From the NCBI GenBank assembly GCA_964555935.1, contig CAZKUN010000073.1, forward strand, positions 1-36,285: a stretch of DNA of 36,285 nucleotides, read 5' to 3'. The notes under the pieces are model-generated. The model was not told where the DNA came from and searched no databases. It saw only the letters and a list, made by a program, of their open reading frames with translations. This DNA comes from CAZKUN01 sp964555935 (GTDB lineage Bacteria > Armatimonadota > Zipacnadia > Zipacnadales > VGFC01). Positions 14,902-23,601 of the stretch are shown piece after piece (positions within the stretch are counted from its first letter, which is position 1; each line of letters begins with the position of its first letter). The translations under genes were made by a program, and so were the position numbers.

Positions 14902-16265
14902 ATGTCACATCTCAGCATCCTGAACGACGTGATCGGGCCGGTGTTTCGCGGGCCGTCCAGCTCGCACTGCGCGGGCGCGTATCGAATCGCGACGATTGCG
15001 CGGTCGCTCCTCGGCAAGCAACCGACCAAGGCGACTCTCGCCTTCGATCCCGATGGTTCGTACGCGCCGACGTATGAGATCTGCGGCGTCGACCTTGCTG
15101 TCGCGGCGGGACTGCTGGGCATGGAGATGACGGACAGCGCCTTCCGCGACGCGCTCGACCTCGCGCGACAGGCCGGGATGGAACTGGCGTTTGACATCCG
15201 CCCCCTCCCCGACGCGGACCACCCGAACTACGTCGAGGTTGAGCTGACCGGCGACGAAACGCTGACCATCGCCGCGAAGTCAACGGGCGGCGGAGGCGTG
15301 CTCATCACGCGCGTCGGCGATCAGAATGTGGAACTCGACGGCAAGTCGCGCGCCGTCGTGGCCAGCCGAGTGGCCGAACCCGTCTTCCACGAGCCGGTGG
15401 GCGAGTCGATCTTCGAGAGCGCGGCGGAGATGATTGCGTCTGCCAAGCAGTTCGGGCGCTCACTGGCGCCGACAGCCGCGGCGTATGAGGCGGCCGTCCT
15501 GGGTCGAGAACTGATGTGGGTGTCCCGCGAGATCCTCGGCCGCTACCACGTCATGGAGGCATCCGTCGCGCAAGGCCTGGCCGGGCGGGATCTGCGGATG
15601 CCGCTGCTGAAGCCGTCGGCGCGCAGCGTCATGGAAGCCGGGAACCGCGGCGACCTTCCCGTGGGCGGCACTCACGCCCGAGCGGCCGCGCGAGCGATGG
15701 CGGTGATGCATGTCGACAACAGCATGGGCGTCGTCTGCGCGGCGCCAACGGGCGGGTCGGCGGGCGTGATCCCCGGCGTGCTGACCACCCTCGCTGAGGA
15801 ATACGAGTCCGATGACACGTCGATCGCGGACGCGCTGCTTGCCGCGGGAGCCATCGGCCTGATCATCGCCAAGCGCGGCACGTTCGCGGCTGAGACCGCG
15901 GGGTGTCAGGTCGAGATCGGCGCCGCCGGAGCGATGGCCGCGGCGGCGGTGGTGGATCTCTTCGACGGCACGGCCCAGCAGGCGTGCGACGCGGCGGCGA
16001 TATCGCTGCAGAACTGCATGGGCCTCGTCTGCGACCCAGTGCAAGGGGCTGCGAGATTCCCTGCCACACGCGCAACGCGGTCGCGGCGTCGAGTGCCTTC
16101 GTCTGCGCGGATCTCATCATGGGCGGCTACGAGAATCCGATCCCGCTCGATGAGACCATCGACGCCGTCATGTCAGTCGGCAGAATGATGGCGCGAGAAC
16201 TCCGCTGCACGGCGCTCGGTGGGATCGCGGCGACGCCCTCGGCGAGGGCGCTTGGGAAGAACTAG
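14902..16265 (+). CDS. sdaA: L-serine ammonia-lyase (single chain), broken by a one-base frameshift
   Basis: The enzyme is a [4Fe-4S] serine dehydratase that makes pyruvate and ammonia. The first frame (from ATG 14902) carries the beta domain (LNDVIGPVFRGPSSSHCAGA, ~1-150) and most of the alpha domain (KPSARSVMEAGNRGDLP, PTGGSAGVIPGVL, LQNCMGLVCDPVQG). At the GGGG run 16045-16048 the conserved sequence moves to the -1 frame: CEIPCHTRNAVAASSAFVCA, IMGGYENPIPLDETIDAV, ending at TAG 16265. One added G restores DPVQGGCEIPC and a 454-residue protein. Without it the first frame runs to 16188 with an unrelated tail and loses a cluster cysteine (IPC) and the C-terminus. This could be an assembly error in a homopolymer, a real null mutation or, less likely, -1 frameshifting. 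Confidence 0.88.
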
Positions 16266-16267
16266 AA

Positions 16268-16301
16268 GCGCCGCCGTGGGAGCGCATCCCGACGGCGGCG
16301 C
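16268..16301. terminator. GC-rich hairpin between convergent genes
   Basis: GCGCCGCCGT-GGG pairs with CCC-G-ACGGCGGCGC with one bulged G. It begins 3 nt after the serine ammonia-lyase stop and precedes the LamG lipoprotein stop on the other strand. No T run follows, so termination in both directions is plausible but not certain. Confidence 0.55.
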
Positions 16302-16324
16302 CTGTGGATCAGACAGCATGAAAT

Positions 16325-17554
16325 CTACGGAGTGACCGGCCAATCGGCCTCGACCCATTTCGGATCCGAGACGATCGAGCCGTCGTTTCGCCTGGAGCTG
16401 GCGTCACGCGCAACCGTCCCACCGCCCTCGTCGAAGTTCCACAGACCAACGAGGCCGTTTTCGGTGCCGGTGAGACGCTTGTTCATGTCGGCCTGGATCT
16501 GAGCACGCGATCGGTTCTTCTTCCAGATCCGCACCTCATCTATGCAGCCGTTGAAGTTATTGAAACCCATCGCGTTGCCCCCGATCGTCGTTGGGCGCAT
16601 GTTGAGCGTAGTCCCAAGGGCCGCCTGCGGAACAATAGACGCCACCCGCAGGCCATCCACATACACCCGCATCAGCGACTTGCCGTTACGGACGCCCGCA
16701 AAGTGGTGCCACTGACCGTCGTTGTATGGCCCGGCCACGTAGATCGCGGGTTCATCGGCCTCGCTGGCGCTGTCCCAGATATCGCCGTCGTAGATGGCGA
16801 AGTCGATGTAGCCATCCGCCCAGCACGACCCGCGCCACAGGCGGACGTTGTACGGATACGGCATGCCGTCGGTTCCCCCGACCCACGTCCCAATGATGAT
16901 GCCCCAGGTGCAGGGGTCAGCGGTCGAGGTCTCGCTCGACTTGAACCAACACTCCAGCGTGAATGCGTCGTCGGAGTCGAACTTGATGCTGTTTGAATGC
17001 GGGATGTTGACGTGGTCGTCGTCGCCATCAAACTGGAGGCAGAAGTTGGTCTCAAGCACCCAGAAGAAGATGCCGAGCTGGCCGATCTCAACAGACCACT
17101 CATCACCCGCACGCGTCGCCTCGCCGACGAGGCGGACCACTCGGTCTTGGCGATAGACCATCAGTTTGGCCCCCGGGCCGGGCGTCGAGTCCGTGTACGT
17201 TAGCGTCGCCTTCGTGCCCGCGTTGAGCTTGATCTGCTCGGGACGAATCCGAGTGACCTTGATGAGCTTCCCCGGGGCGCCGGGAATGGACTGCTTGTAC
17301 GGCGTCAGATAGAGCGACTGCAGAACGACATCGAGGGATGTGTCAACAGCGCCTGCGGGGAACTCAACCTTCAGCTTCGCCGTACTTACCGTCCCGCCCG
17401 CGGCCGGCGTGATCACGCTAGCAGCCTGGGCCTGAACGGTTGGATCCTCCGCGGGCGACGTCGAACCACTCCCGCCGGATGACCCACAACCTGTGAGGCA
17501 GATGACCAATCCAATGCACGCCAACAGAACGAACGTCGGTAAATCCCTTCTCAT
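16325..17554 (-). CDS. LamG-domain lipoprotein
   Basis: The protein has 409 residues, with GAGG 8 nt upstream of the ATG. A lipoprotein signal peptide has hydrophobic LPTFVLLACIGLVICL and lipobox LTGC (C23), followed by a Ser/Gly linker (GSSGGSGSTS). Residues ~45-165 look like a ZU5/Ig-type beta domain (AGGTVSTAKLKVEFPAGAVD). Residues ~168-375 are a LamG/concanavalin-like jelly roll: LQFDGDDDHVNIPHS, FTLECWFKSS, GQWHHFAGVRNG, MRVYVDGL, FNGCIDEVRIWKKNRSRAQI. The C-terminal GLVGLWNFDEGGG is typical of this family. It should be anchored to a membrane and bind sugar or protein ligands. It diverges from the glycosidase gene across 96 bp, so they may share regulation. Confidence 0.88.
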   Translation of the reverse strand: MRRDLPTFVLLACIGLVICLTGCGSSGGSGSTSPAEDPTVQAQAASVITPAAGGTVSTAKLKVEFPAGAVDTSLDVVLQSLYLTPYKQSIPGAPGKLIKVTRIRPEQIKLNAGTKATLTYTDSTPGPGAKLMVYRQDRVVRLVGEATRAGDEWSVEIGQLGIFFWVLETNFCLQFDGDDDHVNIPHSNSIKFDSDDAFTLECWFKSSETSTADPCTWGIIIGTWVGGTDGMPYPYNVRLWRGSCWADGYIDFAIYDGDIWDSASEADEPAIYVAGPYNDGQWHHFAGVRNGKSLMRVYVDGLRVASIVPQAALGTTLNMRPTTIGGNAMGFNNFNGCIDEVRIWKKNRSRAQIQADMNKRLTGTENGLVGLWNFDEGGGTVARDASSRRNDGSIVSDPKWVEADWPVTP

Positions 17555-17650
17555 GTGTCACCCTCACTCCATTGCTCAGTTTTCACGCACCGAACGGGAA
17601 TTAACCACGCCGGCGGCGGCCACCTGCCGGCCTCAAAGAGGCGGTGCTTC

Positions 17651-20530
17651 ATGATGCGAGTGACACTTGTCACAGCGGCGGCACTCATCGTGGCGACCAA
17701 TACGATGGTCCATGCGGATCCGGTTGCCGATTCCTACACATCCGAGGGCTTCCTCCTGCGCCTCGGTGACGGGACGGAGCTAGTCGACTCTGACTTCGAA
17801 TGGGATGGCGACATCGGCCGAGCCGATTCGCTTACGGTGAAGATCATCCGCACCACGGGGCCGGGCTGCGCGCGCAAGCAGATCGCCGCGCGCGTGACGG
17901 GCGATGAGCCGGTGCTGCTGAAGGACGTGGTGGTCGAGCGGCTCCGCACGGACGAGGAGACGGACCTCGGCGGGCTGGGTCAGCCTGTCTTCATCGGTCA
18001 GAACGTGTGGGCCGGTCTCGAGTACCCCGCGGGCGAGAACAAGCACGCGGATGGACTCGTAACGCTGGAGCATCACCCCGGCGTGTGGCTGAGGCCCGGC
18101 GACGATTGGTGGCTCAGCAAGACGGCCGCGATTGGCACGAGCGAGACGAAGCCGGTCGAGGCCGCGTTTCGCGATTACCTAAGCGCCATCCGCCGAGAGC
18201 CCCGCCCGTACGTCGTCTACAACTCCTGGTACGACGCGCGGCGCGGCGAGATGACCAACGACCTGCTGATCGAGCGCGCTCGCCACATCCGCGACGAGCT
18301 GGCCGTCAAGCGTGCGGCGCCGTTTGACGGCGTCGCCATCGACGATGGCTGGCAGGATCCGAAGTCGATCTGGGAGATCGATCGCACCCACTTCCCCGAT
18401 GGCTTCGGCCCTCTCTACGAAAGCCTCAGCGACCTCGGCGTCAGCCTCGACCTCTGGCACCCGCTCACGGCGATCAGAGGCAACCTCTCCACTGCGTGGG
18501 GACGGGAGAACGGCTACGAGGTCTCGCCCGACGATCGGTTCTTCTGCCTGAGCGGACCGAAGCACAACGCGGCCCTCCGCGAGGTGATGGCGCGGCACGT
18601 CCGCGAGTACGACATCGACTACTTCAAGCATGACTTCAACACCTTTGCCTGCTCGGCCGACGGGCACGGGCACTTGCCCGACGGGACCTACGGGCGCGAC
18701 GCGAACGTCGATGCGGAGCTTGCTATGTTCGCGTTCCTGGATGAGGTGAACCCAGGGATCTACATCAATCCCAGCAGCGGCATGTGGCTCAGCCCATGGT
18801 GGCTGATGCACGTCGACACGGTCTGGATGCGCTACTGCGCGGACTTCGGTTGGGACAAGACCGTGCCGGCCTTTGAGGCGCGCGATCAGGCGATGACGTA
18901 CCGCGACAGCAACCTCTGGCGCAACCTCCACGGCGATCGCGTTCAGTTCCCCGTCAGCGCGATCATGACGATCGGAATCATCGACGGGAAGCTGCTCCGA
19001 CTTGGCGGCGAAGGCGAGCCGCTCGACCGCTGGGCGAACAACGTCGTCGTGAACATGGGCCGCGGCTCGATGCTGCAGGAGCTGTACATCACGCCGGATC
19101 TGCTTAGCGATGGGCAATGGGATGTCCTGGCGGCGGCGCTGAAGTGGCAGCGACGCTTCCTGAAGCAGACAGCCTCGGGGCGCATGTTGCCCGCCGATCC
19201 GAGGTGGGGCGACGTGTATGGTTGGGTGCATGCGAACGAGGACGGCGGGTTCGTCTGCCTTAGGAACCCGGGGATCGTCGCGAGGACGGTCGAGGTGGCG
19301 CTACCCGAACTCGCGCAAGGCCTCCCTTACGCGGCGACGCGCGTCTACCCGTGGCGCGAGCGACTCCCCTTGGCCGGCGCGGCCTTGCGGACAGAGGTCG
19401 AGCCATTCGGCGTGACGGTGATCGAGCTGACCACTGGCGGCGGCGCGCGCCAACTGCCAATCGCGGGTCCGCGCGCATCACTCGTCGCGCAAGAACCCAA
19501 CCGAGCGGTCTATGACATCTGGGGGCACCCAGGTCACGAAGTGAACGCGACCACAAGCATCGAGAAGGTCTATGGCGTCGACCTTGAGGGCAGCACGCAA
19601 ACGGGCTCGTGGTCGCCAGGCCACGGCAGCCTTAGCGTGCGCTTCCCCGGCGAGCCATACCATCTCTGGCAGATTGGGACGGACGCGGATGAACGGGGAT
19701 TCAACATCACCGTCGACGACGGCGTGGCGTGGAAGTGGGTGCTGGAGGCCCGAGGTCTGCCGGACGGCGAAGCGCCTCGGATGCTCGTCGACGGCGGGCC
19801 AATCGAGCCAAGCCGTGTCGAAGGCAATGGCTGGATCGCGTTCACTCACGACCTGCCGACGGGCGAGCACCACGCGAGCTGGCAACCCCACGACGCAGAG
19901 GCGGGTCCGAGTCCCTTCTCATCGCCGGCCTACACGCTGCAGACCTACTTCGTCCGCGCGGCCCAACTCGTGCCGATCCGCATGCACCTCAAACACAGCG
20001 CAAAGCCTGAGCCACGCGACGAGCTGCCGACTCCATATGCCAACATAGAGCGCAGCACGTGGATCGGGCCGCTCGTGATCGTCGAGTCCGATGGCAGCCC
20101 GCTGACCGTTGGCATAGCGCAGCAGGAGCTGGAGAACGCGACTGCGGCGAAGCTTCACGTCAGCGCGTTTGGATCCCAGGGCGGCGAGTATGCGGACAAG
20201 TGGATCGTCCTCAACGGCGAGCGCATCGGCCGATTGCCCGCGAACTCAAGCACGCAGCGCCCGGACGCGTGGGAGGAGTTCGAGATCGATCTCACGCTGG
20301 ATCAGATGGGCCTCGTGCGGATGCGCAATGAGGTCGCCATCGAACTCGAGGCCAACGACATGCTGAAGCTGACCGACCTCGCGTTAGCGGTGAAGAAGGC
20401 CGACGGGCCGTGGGCCGAGACCGACCACGACGCCACCGTCTGGTGCAGTTCCCCGGCGTGGCTCTACACCGAGGGGCAGACGTTCGCCGGGCGCACGCCG
20501 GGCGTCGTGTTAAGCTTCCGAGAACCGTGA
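17651..20530 (+). CDS. Exported clan GH-D glycosidase (alpha-galactosidase / GH36-like)
   Basis: The protein has 959 residues. The start at 17651 (ATGATG) is chosen because AGAGG precedes it and the product begins with a signal peptide (MMRVTLVTAAALIVATNTMV). A TIM-barrel core follows: RPYVVYNSWYDARRGEMTND, AIDDGWQ, LGVSLDLWHPL, and nucleophile motif YFKHDFN with D328. The later RYCADFGWD is a candidate acid/base region. Clan GH-D enzymes (GH27, 31, 36) hydrolyse alpha-galactosides and related sugars; the order and spacing fit GH36, but the sequence is divergent. The C-terminal ~350 residues are beta-rich and probably contain carbohydrate-binding modules (for example FGSQGGEYADKWIVLNGERI). 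The substrate is unknown. The convergent or divergent neighbours are not obviously a sugar operon. Confidence 0.8.
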   Translation: MMRVTLVTAAALIVATNTMVHADPVADSYTSEGFLLRLGDGTELVDSDFEWDGDIGRADSLTVKIIRTTGPGCARKQIAARVTGDEPVLLKDVVVERLRTDEETDLGGLGQPVFIGQNVWAGLEYPAGENKHADGLVTLEHHPGVWLRPGDDWWLSKTAAIGTSETKPVEAAFRDYLSAIRREPRPYVVYNSWYDARRGEMTNDLLIERARHIRDELAVKRAAPFDGVAIDDGWQDPKSIWEIDRTHFPDGFGPLYESLSDLGVSLDLWHPLTAIRGNLSTAWGRENGYEVSPDDRFFCLSGPKHNAALREVMARHVREYDIDYFKHDFNTFACSADGHGHLPDGTYGRDANVDAELAMFAFLDEVNPGIYINPSSGMWLSPWWLMHVDTVWMRYCADFGWDKTVPAFEARDQAMTYRDSNLWRNLHGDRVQFPVSAIMTIGIIDGKLLRLGGEGEPLDRWANNVVVNMGRGSMLQELYITPDLLSDGQWDVLAAALKWQRRFLKQTASGRMLPADPRWGDVYGWVHANEDGGFVCLRNPGIVARTVEVALPELAQGLPYAATRVYPWRERLPLAGAALRTEVEPFGVTVIELTTGGGARQLPIAGPRASLVAQEPNRAVYDIWGHPGHEVNATTSIEKVYGVDLEGSTQTGSWSPGHGSLSVRFPGEPYHLWQIGTDADERGFNITVDDGVAWKWVLEARGLPDGEAPRMLVDGGPIEPSRVEGNGWIAFTHDLPTGEHHASWQPHDAEAGPSPFSSPAYTLQTYFVRAAQLVPIRMHLKHSAKPEPRDELPTPYANIERSTWIGPLVIVESDGSPLTVGIAQQELENATAAKLHVSAFGSQGGEYADKWIVLNGERIGRLPANSSTQRPDAWEEFEIDLTLDQMGLVRMRNEVAIELEANDMLKLTDLALAVKKADGPWAETDHDATVWCSSPAWLYTEGQTFAGRTPGVVLSFREP

Positions 20531-20541
20531 CGCAGTCGCGG

Positions 20542-20569
20542 TTGACTCATCGCGCCAAGGCGGTAGAAT
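20542..20569 (+). promoter_or_regulatory. Probable sigma-70 promoter for the SIS-domain gene
   Basis: TTGACT (20542-20547) and TAGAAT (20564-20569) are separated by 16 nt. They lie just upstream of an AGGAGA ribosome-binding site and the ATG at 20596. Confidence 0.6.
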
Positions 20570-20595
20570 ACTAGCGGACGCTAACAGGAGAATCG

Positions 20596-21177
20596 ATGGC
20601 CAAGGCATTTGTCGCCGACTATCTCGCTGGATTGACGGACCTACTTGGAGAACTCGACCTCGACGCGATTGACCGCGTCGGCGGTCTGCTGTGGCAGGCA
20701 TACCTCGACGACCGCCAAGTCTTCATCATCGGAAATGGCGGCAGCGCGGCAACCGCGTCGCACATGGCGTGCGACTTCGCCAAGGGCGCGGCTGTCGAGG
20801 GCAAGCGCCGCATGCGCGCGATCAGCCTGACCGACAACGTCGCCCTGATGACGGCGATCGGCAACGACATCAGCTATGACAAGCTCTTCACCGAGCAGAT
20901 CATCAACCTCGCCCAGCCGGGCGACCTGCTGCTCGCGTATACGGCGTCGGGCAACTCGCCGAACATTCTCGACACGCTGGAATGGGCGAATGCCAACGGT
21001 CTCGCGACCGTGGGTATCCTCGGTTTCGGCGGAGGCAAGGCGCGAGATCTATCGCAGCACCCGGTCGTCGTCGACAGCACCAACTATGGACATGTCGAGG
21101 ACTTCCACCTGATTTTCGAACACGCGCTCAGCCAATGGCTGCGCAAGAAGATAGAGGCTGAAGGCGTGGATGTGTAG
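20596..21177 (+). CDS. SIS-domain sugar-phosphate isomerase (GmhA/DiaA-like)
   Basis: The protein has 193 residues with AGGAGA 5 nt upstream of the ATG. One SIS domain is visible: FIIGNGGSAATASHMACDFA (GNGGSA at 46-51), the phosphosugar loop TASGNSPN, and the C-terminal HVEDFHLIFEHALSQWL. These match the GmhA/DiaA group, which isomerises sedoheptulose 7-phosphate in ADP-heptose synthesis or, for DiaA, binds DnaA. The GmhA catalytic Glu after the first motif is not evident (CDF instead of AEE), so a different phosphosugar is possible. No other heptose-pathway gene is nearby. Confidence 0.83.
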   Translation: MAKAFVADYLAGLTDLLGELDLDAIDRVGGLLWQAYLDDRQVFIIGNGGSAATASHMACDFAKGAAVEGKRRMRAISLTDNVALMTAIGNDISYDKLFTEQIINLAQPGDLLLAYTASGNSPNILDTLEWANANGLATVGILGFGGGKARDLSQHPVVVDSTNYGHVEDFHLIFEHALSQWLRKKIEAEGVDV

Positions 21178-21267
21178 CCGGCGCGGACCCCGACCGGAAC
21201 ATCCGCTGGCCCGCGTCGTCGAAGTAATAGGGAAATCGTCGCTGATTGGGATCCAGCCGAGGGGCTC

Positions 21268-22173
21268 ATGAGACCTGACGGAGAGCCGCAACCCGACGAC
21301 CAACTCGACGACAAGCTCGATGAGCTGGCTCGTTTCGAGACGCATGCCGCGTTCAGCCAGCTCTTCTGCCGGTTGCTCAGCACGTGGTGCCGGGAGGGCG
21401 GCGATGACGCGATGCCGCTTCTGCGCGGATTCTCCAGATTCCTGGACGCCGAGTTATGGTACCACCAGACGCTGGCGGACTTGGGCGAGCGCGAGATGGT
21501 GTCGCCCGGCGACCTGCGTAGCGTGGCTGACAAGCGCCGGATCAATCTCACGTCGCTGGCCGAGCGTCTCCGCGCGGTCGAGGTGACGACGTCGCGCGCG
21601 ACGGTGGTGCGGCACCTGCTGCTGGCGGAGTGTCACTACCACCTGCGAGAGACCCGCAACGTGGTCTCCGAGCTTGAGGCTGCGATCGCGAACGGGGGCG
21701 AGCATCCGCTCGTGCACTTCGCGCTCGGATACAACCGTTTGGATCGGGCGAGGGAGAAGTACGCATCGACGCAGGTCTCGAGCGACCGGGAAGCCCTGGT
21801 GCTCGAAGACCAGTTCAAGACGGCGTGCCTGCGGTCAGTCGACGCATTTCGCGATGGTCTCACTGGCCAGACGTTTGACGCGTGGCTCTATCTCTACATC
21901 GGGCGAGCCCTCGCTGCCGCGGGCTTGGTGGACGAGGCCTCCGCGGCGCTCGAGACGGCCGCGCGGATCGACTCATCCATCTTCGCCCAACCGTCAATCG
22001 TAGAGGAACTCGCGGCGGAGATGCCCGAGTCTGAGATTCCCGTACCGGAGCCGCCAGAGCCCGCGCCGAAGGTGGCGACTGAACCGATCACAGATGAGGA
22101 AGTCGAGCAGTTCGGCGCGCTGCTCCGCAAGACCTCATGGACCCCTGACGATCTCCTCGACGACCCCGACTGA
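21268..22173 (+). CDS. Uncharacterised soluble protein with TPR-like helical repeats
   Basis: The protein has 301 residues, with GAGG about 5 nt upstream of the ATG. It has no signal peptide or membrane segment. It is acidic and mostly helical; residues ~115-240 contain at least two TPR-like helix pairs (HLLLAECHYHLRETRNVVSE, WLYLYIGRALAAAGLVDEAS). A Pro/Glu linker (ESEIPVPEPPEPAPKV) leads to a short C-terminal helix. I do not recognise a named family. A scaffolding role is typical of such repeats but is only inferred. It follows the SIS-domain gene by 90 bp in the same direction and may share its transcript. Confidence 0.75.
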   Translation: MRPDGEPQPDDQLDDKLDELARFETHAAFSQLFCRLLSTWCREGGDDAMPLLRGFSRFLDAELWYHQTLADLGEREMVSPGDLRSVADKRRINLTSLAERLRAVEVTTSRATVVRHLLLAECHYHLRETRNVVSELEAAIANGGEHPLVHFALGYNRLDRAREKYASTQVSSDREALVLEDQFKTACLRSVDAFRDGLTGQTFDAWLYLYIGRALAAAGLVDEASAALETAARIDSSIFAQPSIVEELAAEMPESEIPVPEPPEPAPKVATEPITDEEVEQFGALLRKTSWTPDDLLDDPD

Positions 22174-22190
22174 ACCCTCAGAAGTGCGAA

Positions 22191-22213
22191 GAGGCAGGCC
22201 GGCGGCCTGTCTC
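22191..22213. terminator. Hairpin between convergent genes
   Basis: AGGCAGGCC (22192-22200) pairs with GGCCTGTCT (22204-22212) with one G-T wobble and a three-base loop. It lies between the stops of the helical-repeat gene (+) and the aldo/keto reductase gene (-). No T tract is present. Confidence 0.5.
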
Positions 22214-22237
22214 TTACAGCCGGGGGGCGCGCCGCGC

Positions 22238-23362
22238 TCAGTCTTCCTTCGACATCCGCCCGCGCTCGCCCTCAAAGAGTTCCTCGTGGAGAGCATCTAG
22301 CATCCGGATGATCTCCAGCTTCTCCGGACACCTGGGCTCGCAGTCGCCGCACTTCGTGCAGTGGTCGACCTTCACTCCGGGATACCAATTCCCGGCGTTG
22401 CCCATGAGCTTGTATCGATCCTTGCCCCAGTCGACCAAGTCGTAGCCGCGCAGCAGGTTATTGAGTCGAAGAAGCTCCGGGATATTGATGTTGGCCGGGC
22501 ACGGCAGGCACTCGCCACACAGCGTGCAGAAGTCCTCACCGACAGCCGCCCGCAGCGTCTCGCGGATCTCATCGCCCCTGCTCATAAGCTCCGCCGGGTC
22601 GCCCAACTCGCCCCCGAGGGCAGCGTGGGCTTCCTCAAGCTCGGCCAGGTTGCTGATGCCGACGATGAGAGCCGTCACGCCCGGCAGGTGAGCCGTGTAG
22701 CGCAAGGCGAATTCAACCGGCGAGTAGTCGCCAAGCGCCGCGCGAAGGGCGTCTGACGGGCGCGCCAACCAGCCCTGGCCGAGCGGCGTCATCGCGACGT
22801 AGCCCATGCCAAGCTCGATGGCTTTCTCGCGCAGGGCGTCGTACGCCGTATCGAGGTAGTGGTATCGGCCCGTGACGCTGACGAATTCGCCAGACTCCAT
22901 TACCTCAAGGGCATGGTGCGTAAGCGCGTGGGTAGTGAATCCAAGGTGCGCGATCAGCCCCTCGTCCTGGAGCTTCCGGGCGCCCTCAACCGCGCCGCCG
23001 GGGCCAAGCACCTTCGCGGCGTCCTCGCGGTCGTTGACACCCCATAGCTGTAGCACGGAGATCTGGTCTCGCTTCAGCCGCTGCAGCGATGTCTCGACGC
23101 GAGCGCGAACGGCGTCGGCTTCCTTGTCGTTTGTCTTCGTCGAGAAGACGACGCCCGAGGTGTCGCGGCCCTCGAACGCGTTGCCGATCAGCTCCTCGCT
23201 ATTGCCGTAGCCGGGGGCCGTGTCGATATACGTCACTCCGAGGTCGAGCGCCCTGTTGAGCAACTCGGTGACCTCGTCCTGAGGCTGGTTCGGGATTCGC
23301 ATGCCGCCGAATCCCTGGATGGATACGTTCAGACCCGTCTGTCCGAGAGGGCGGTGCTCCAT
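22238..23362 (-). CDS. Aldo/keto reductase fused to a 2[4Fe-4S] ferredoxin domain
   Basis: The protein has 374 residues. The ATG at 23362 (MEHRPLGQTG) is preferred to an upstream start at 23452; AAGGAG lies 10 nt upstream. Residues 1-~280 are an aldo/keto reductase barrel: YIDTAPGYGNSEELIG (Asp and Tyr of the catalytic set), FSTKTN (Lys), LGFTTH (His) and ALIVGISN. The C-terminus adds two cysteine clusters, CTLCGECLPCP and CTKCGDCEPRCPEKL, as in ferredoxin-like 4Fe-4S domains. This fusion is a known subfamily of predicted oxidoreductases, so electrons probably pass between the clusters and the barrel cofactor. The substrate is unknown. It is transcribed from the region that holds the REP-like element. 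Confidence 0.9.
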   Translation of the reverse strand: MEHRPLGQTGLNVSIQGFGGMRIPNQPQDEVTELLNRALDLGVTYIDTAPGYGNSEELIGNAFEGRDTSGVVFSTKTNDKEADAVRARVETSLQRLKRDQISVLQLWGVNDREDAAKVLGPGGAVEGARKLQDEGLIAHLGFTTHALTHHALEVMESGEFVSVTGRYHYLDTAYDALREKAIELGMGYVAMTPLGQGWLARPSDALRAALGDYSPVEFALRYTAHLPGVTALIVGISNLAELEEAHAALGGELGDPAELMSRGDEIRETLRAAVGEDFCTLCGECLPCPANINIPELLRLNNLLRGYDLVDWGKDRYKLMGNAGNWYPGVKVDHCTKCGDCEPRCPEKLEIIRMLDALHEELFEGERGRMSKED

Positions 23363-23469
23363 TGCAGCGCAACTCCTTGCGGTGATTCCGTTCGACCCAA
23401 AGCGTTTCGGGGCCCGGGCCGATTTCCCTCCACGCCACGCGGAAATGCCCAACCACCCAGCGCCCTCAA

Positions 23470-23562
23470 CTAATTAGTGTCAGACAATAGTTTATCGCGC
23501 TATATAGGGGTCTTACCACGGAATAACGCCCTAAATAGGGTAGTGTCTGACCCTAATTAATT
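23470..23562. mobile_element. REP/MITE-like element with terminal inverted repeats, copy 2
   Basis: The left end TTAGTGTCAGACAATAG (23474-23490) is matched on the opposite strand by TTAGGGTCAGACACTAC at the right end, each next to TAATTA-type sequence. The ~93-bp unit is AT-rich compared with its surroundings and contains CTTACCACG (23512-23520), which it shares with the copy at 14751. It has no coding capacity. Similar GTCAGAC-ended elements are often mobilised in trans by REP-associated tyrosine transposases (inference; none is in this window). Confidence 0.6.
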
Positions 23563-23601
23563 CGGAGGCCTCGATACCGGATAGTGGGAGGACATGCGCG
23601 A

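Noticed and set aside
16030..16060. Programmed -1 frameshift in the serine ammonia-lyase gene
   Set aside because: The site CAAGGGGC is not a standard slippery heptamer, and no purpose for a truncated product is known. A homopolymer error or mutation is simpler; kept only as a minor possibility.
18179..19231. 350-residue open frame on the - strand
   Set aside because: It is antisense to the GH-D glycosidase barrel, with no recognisable motifs.
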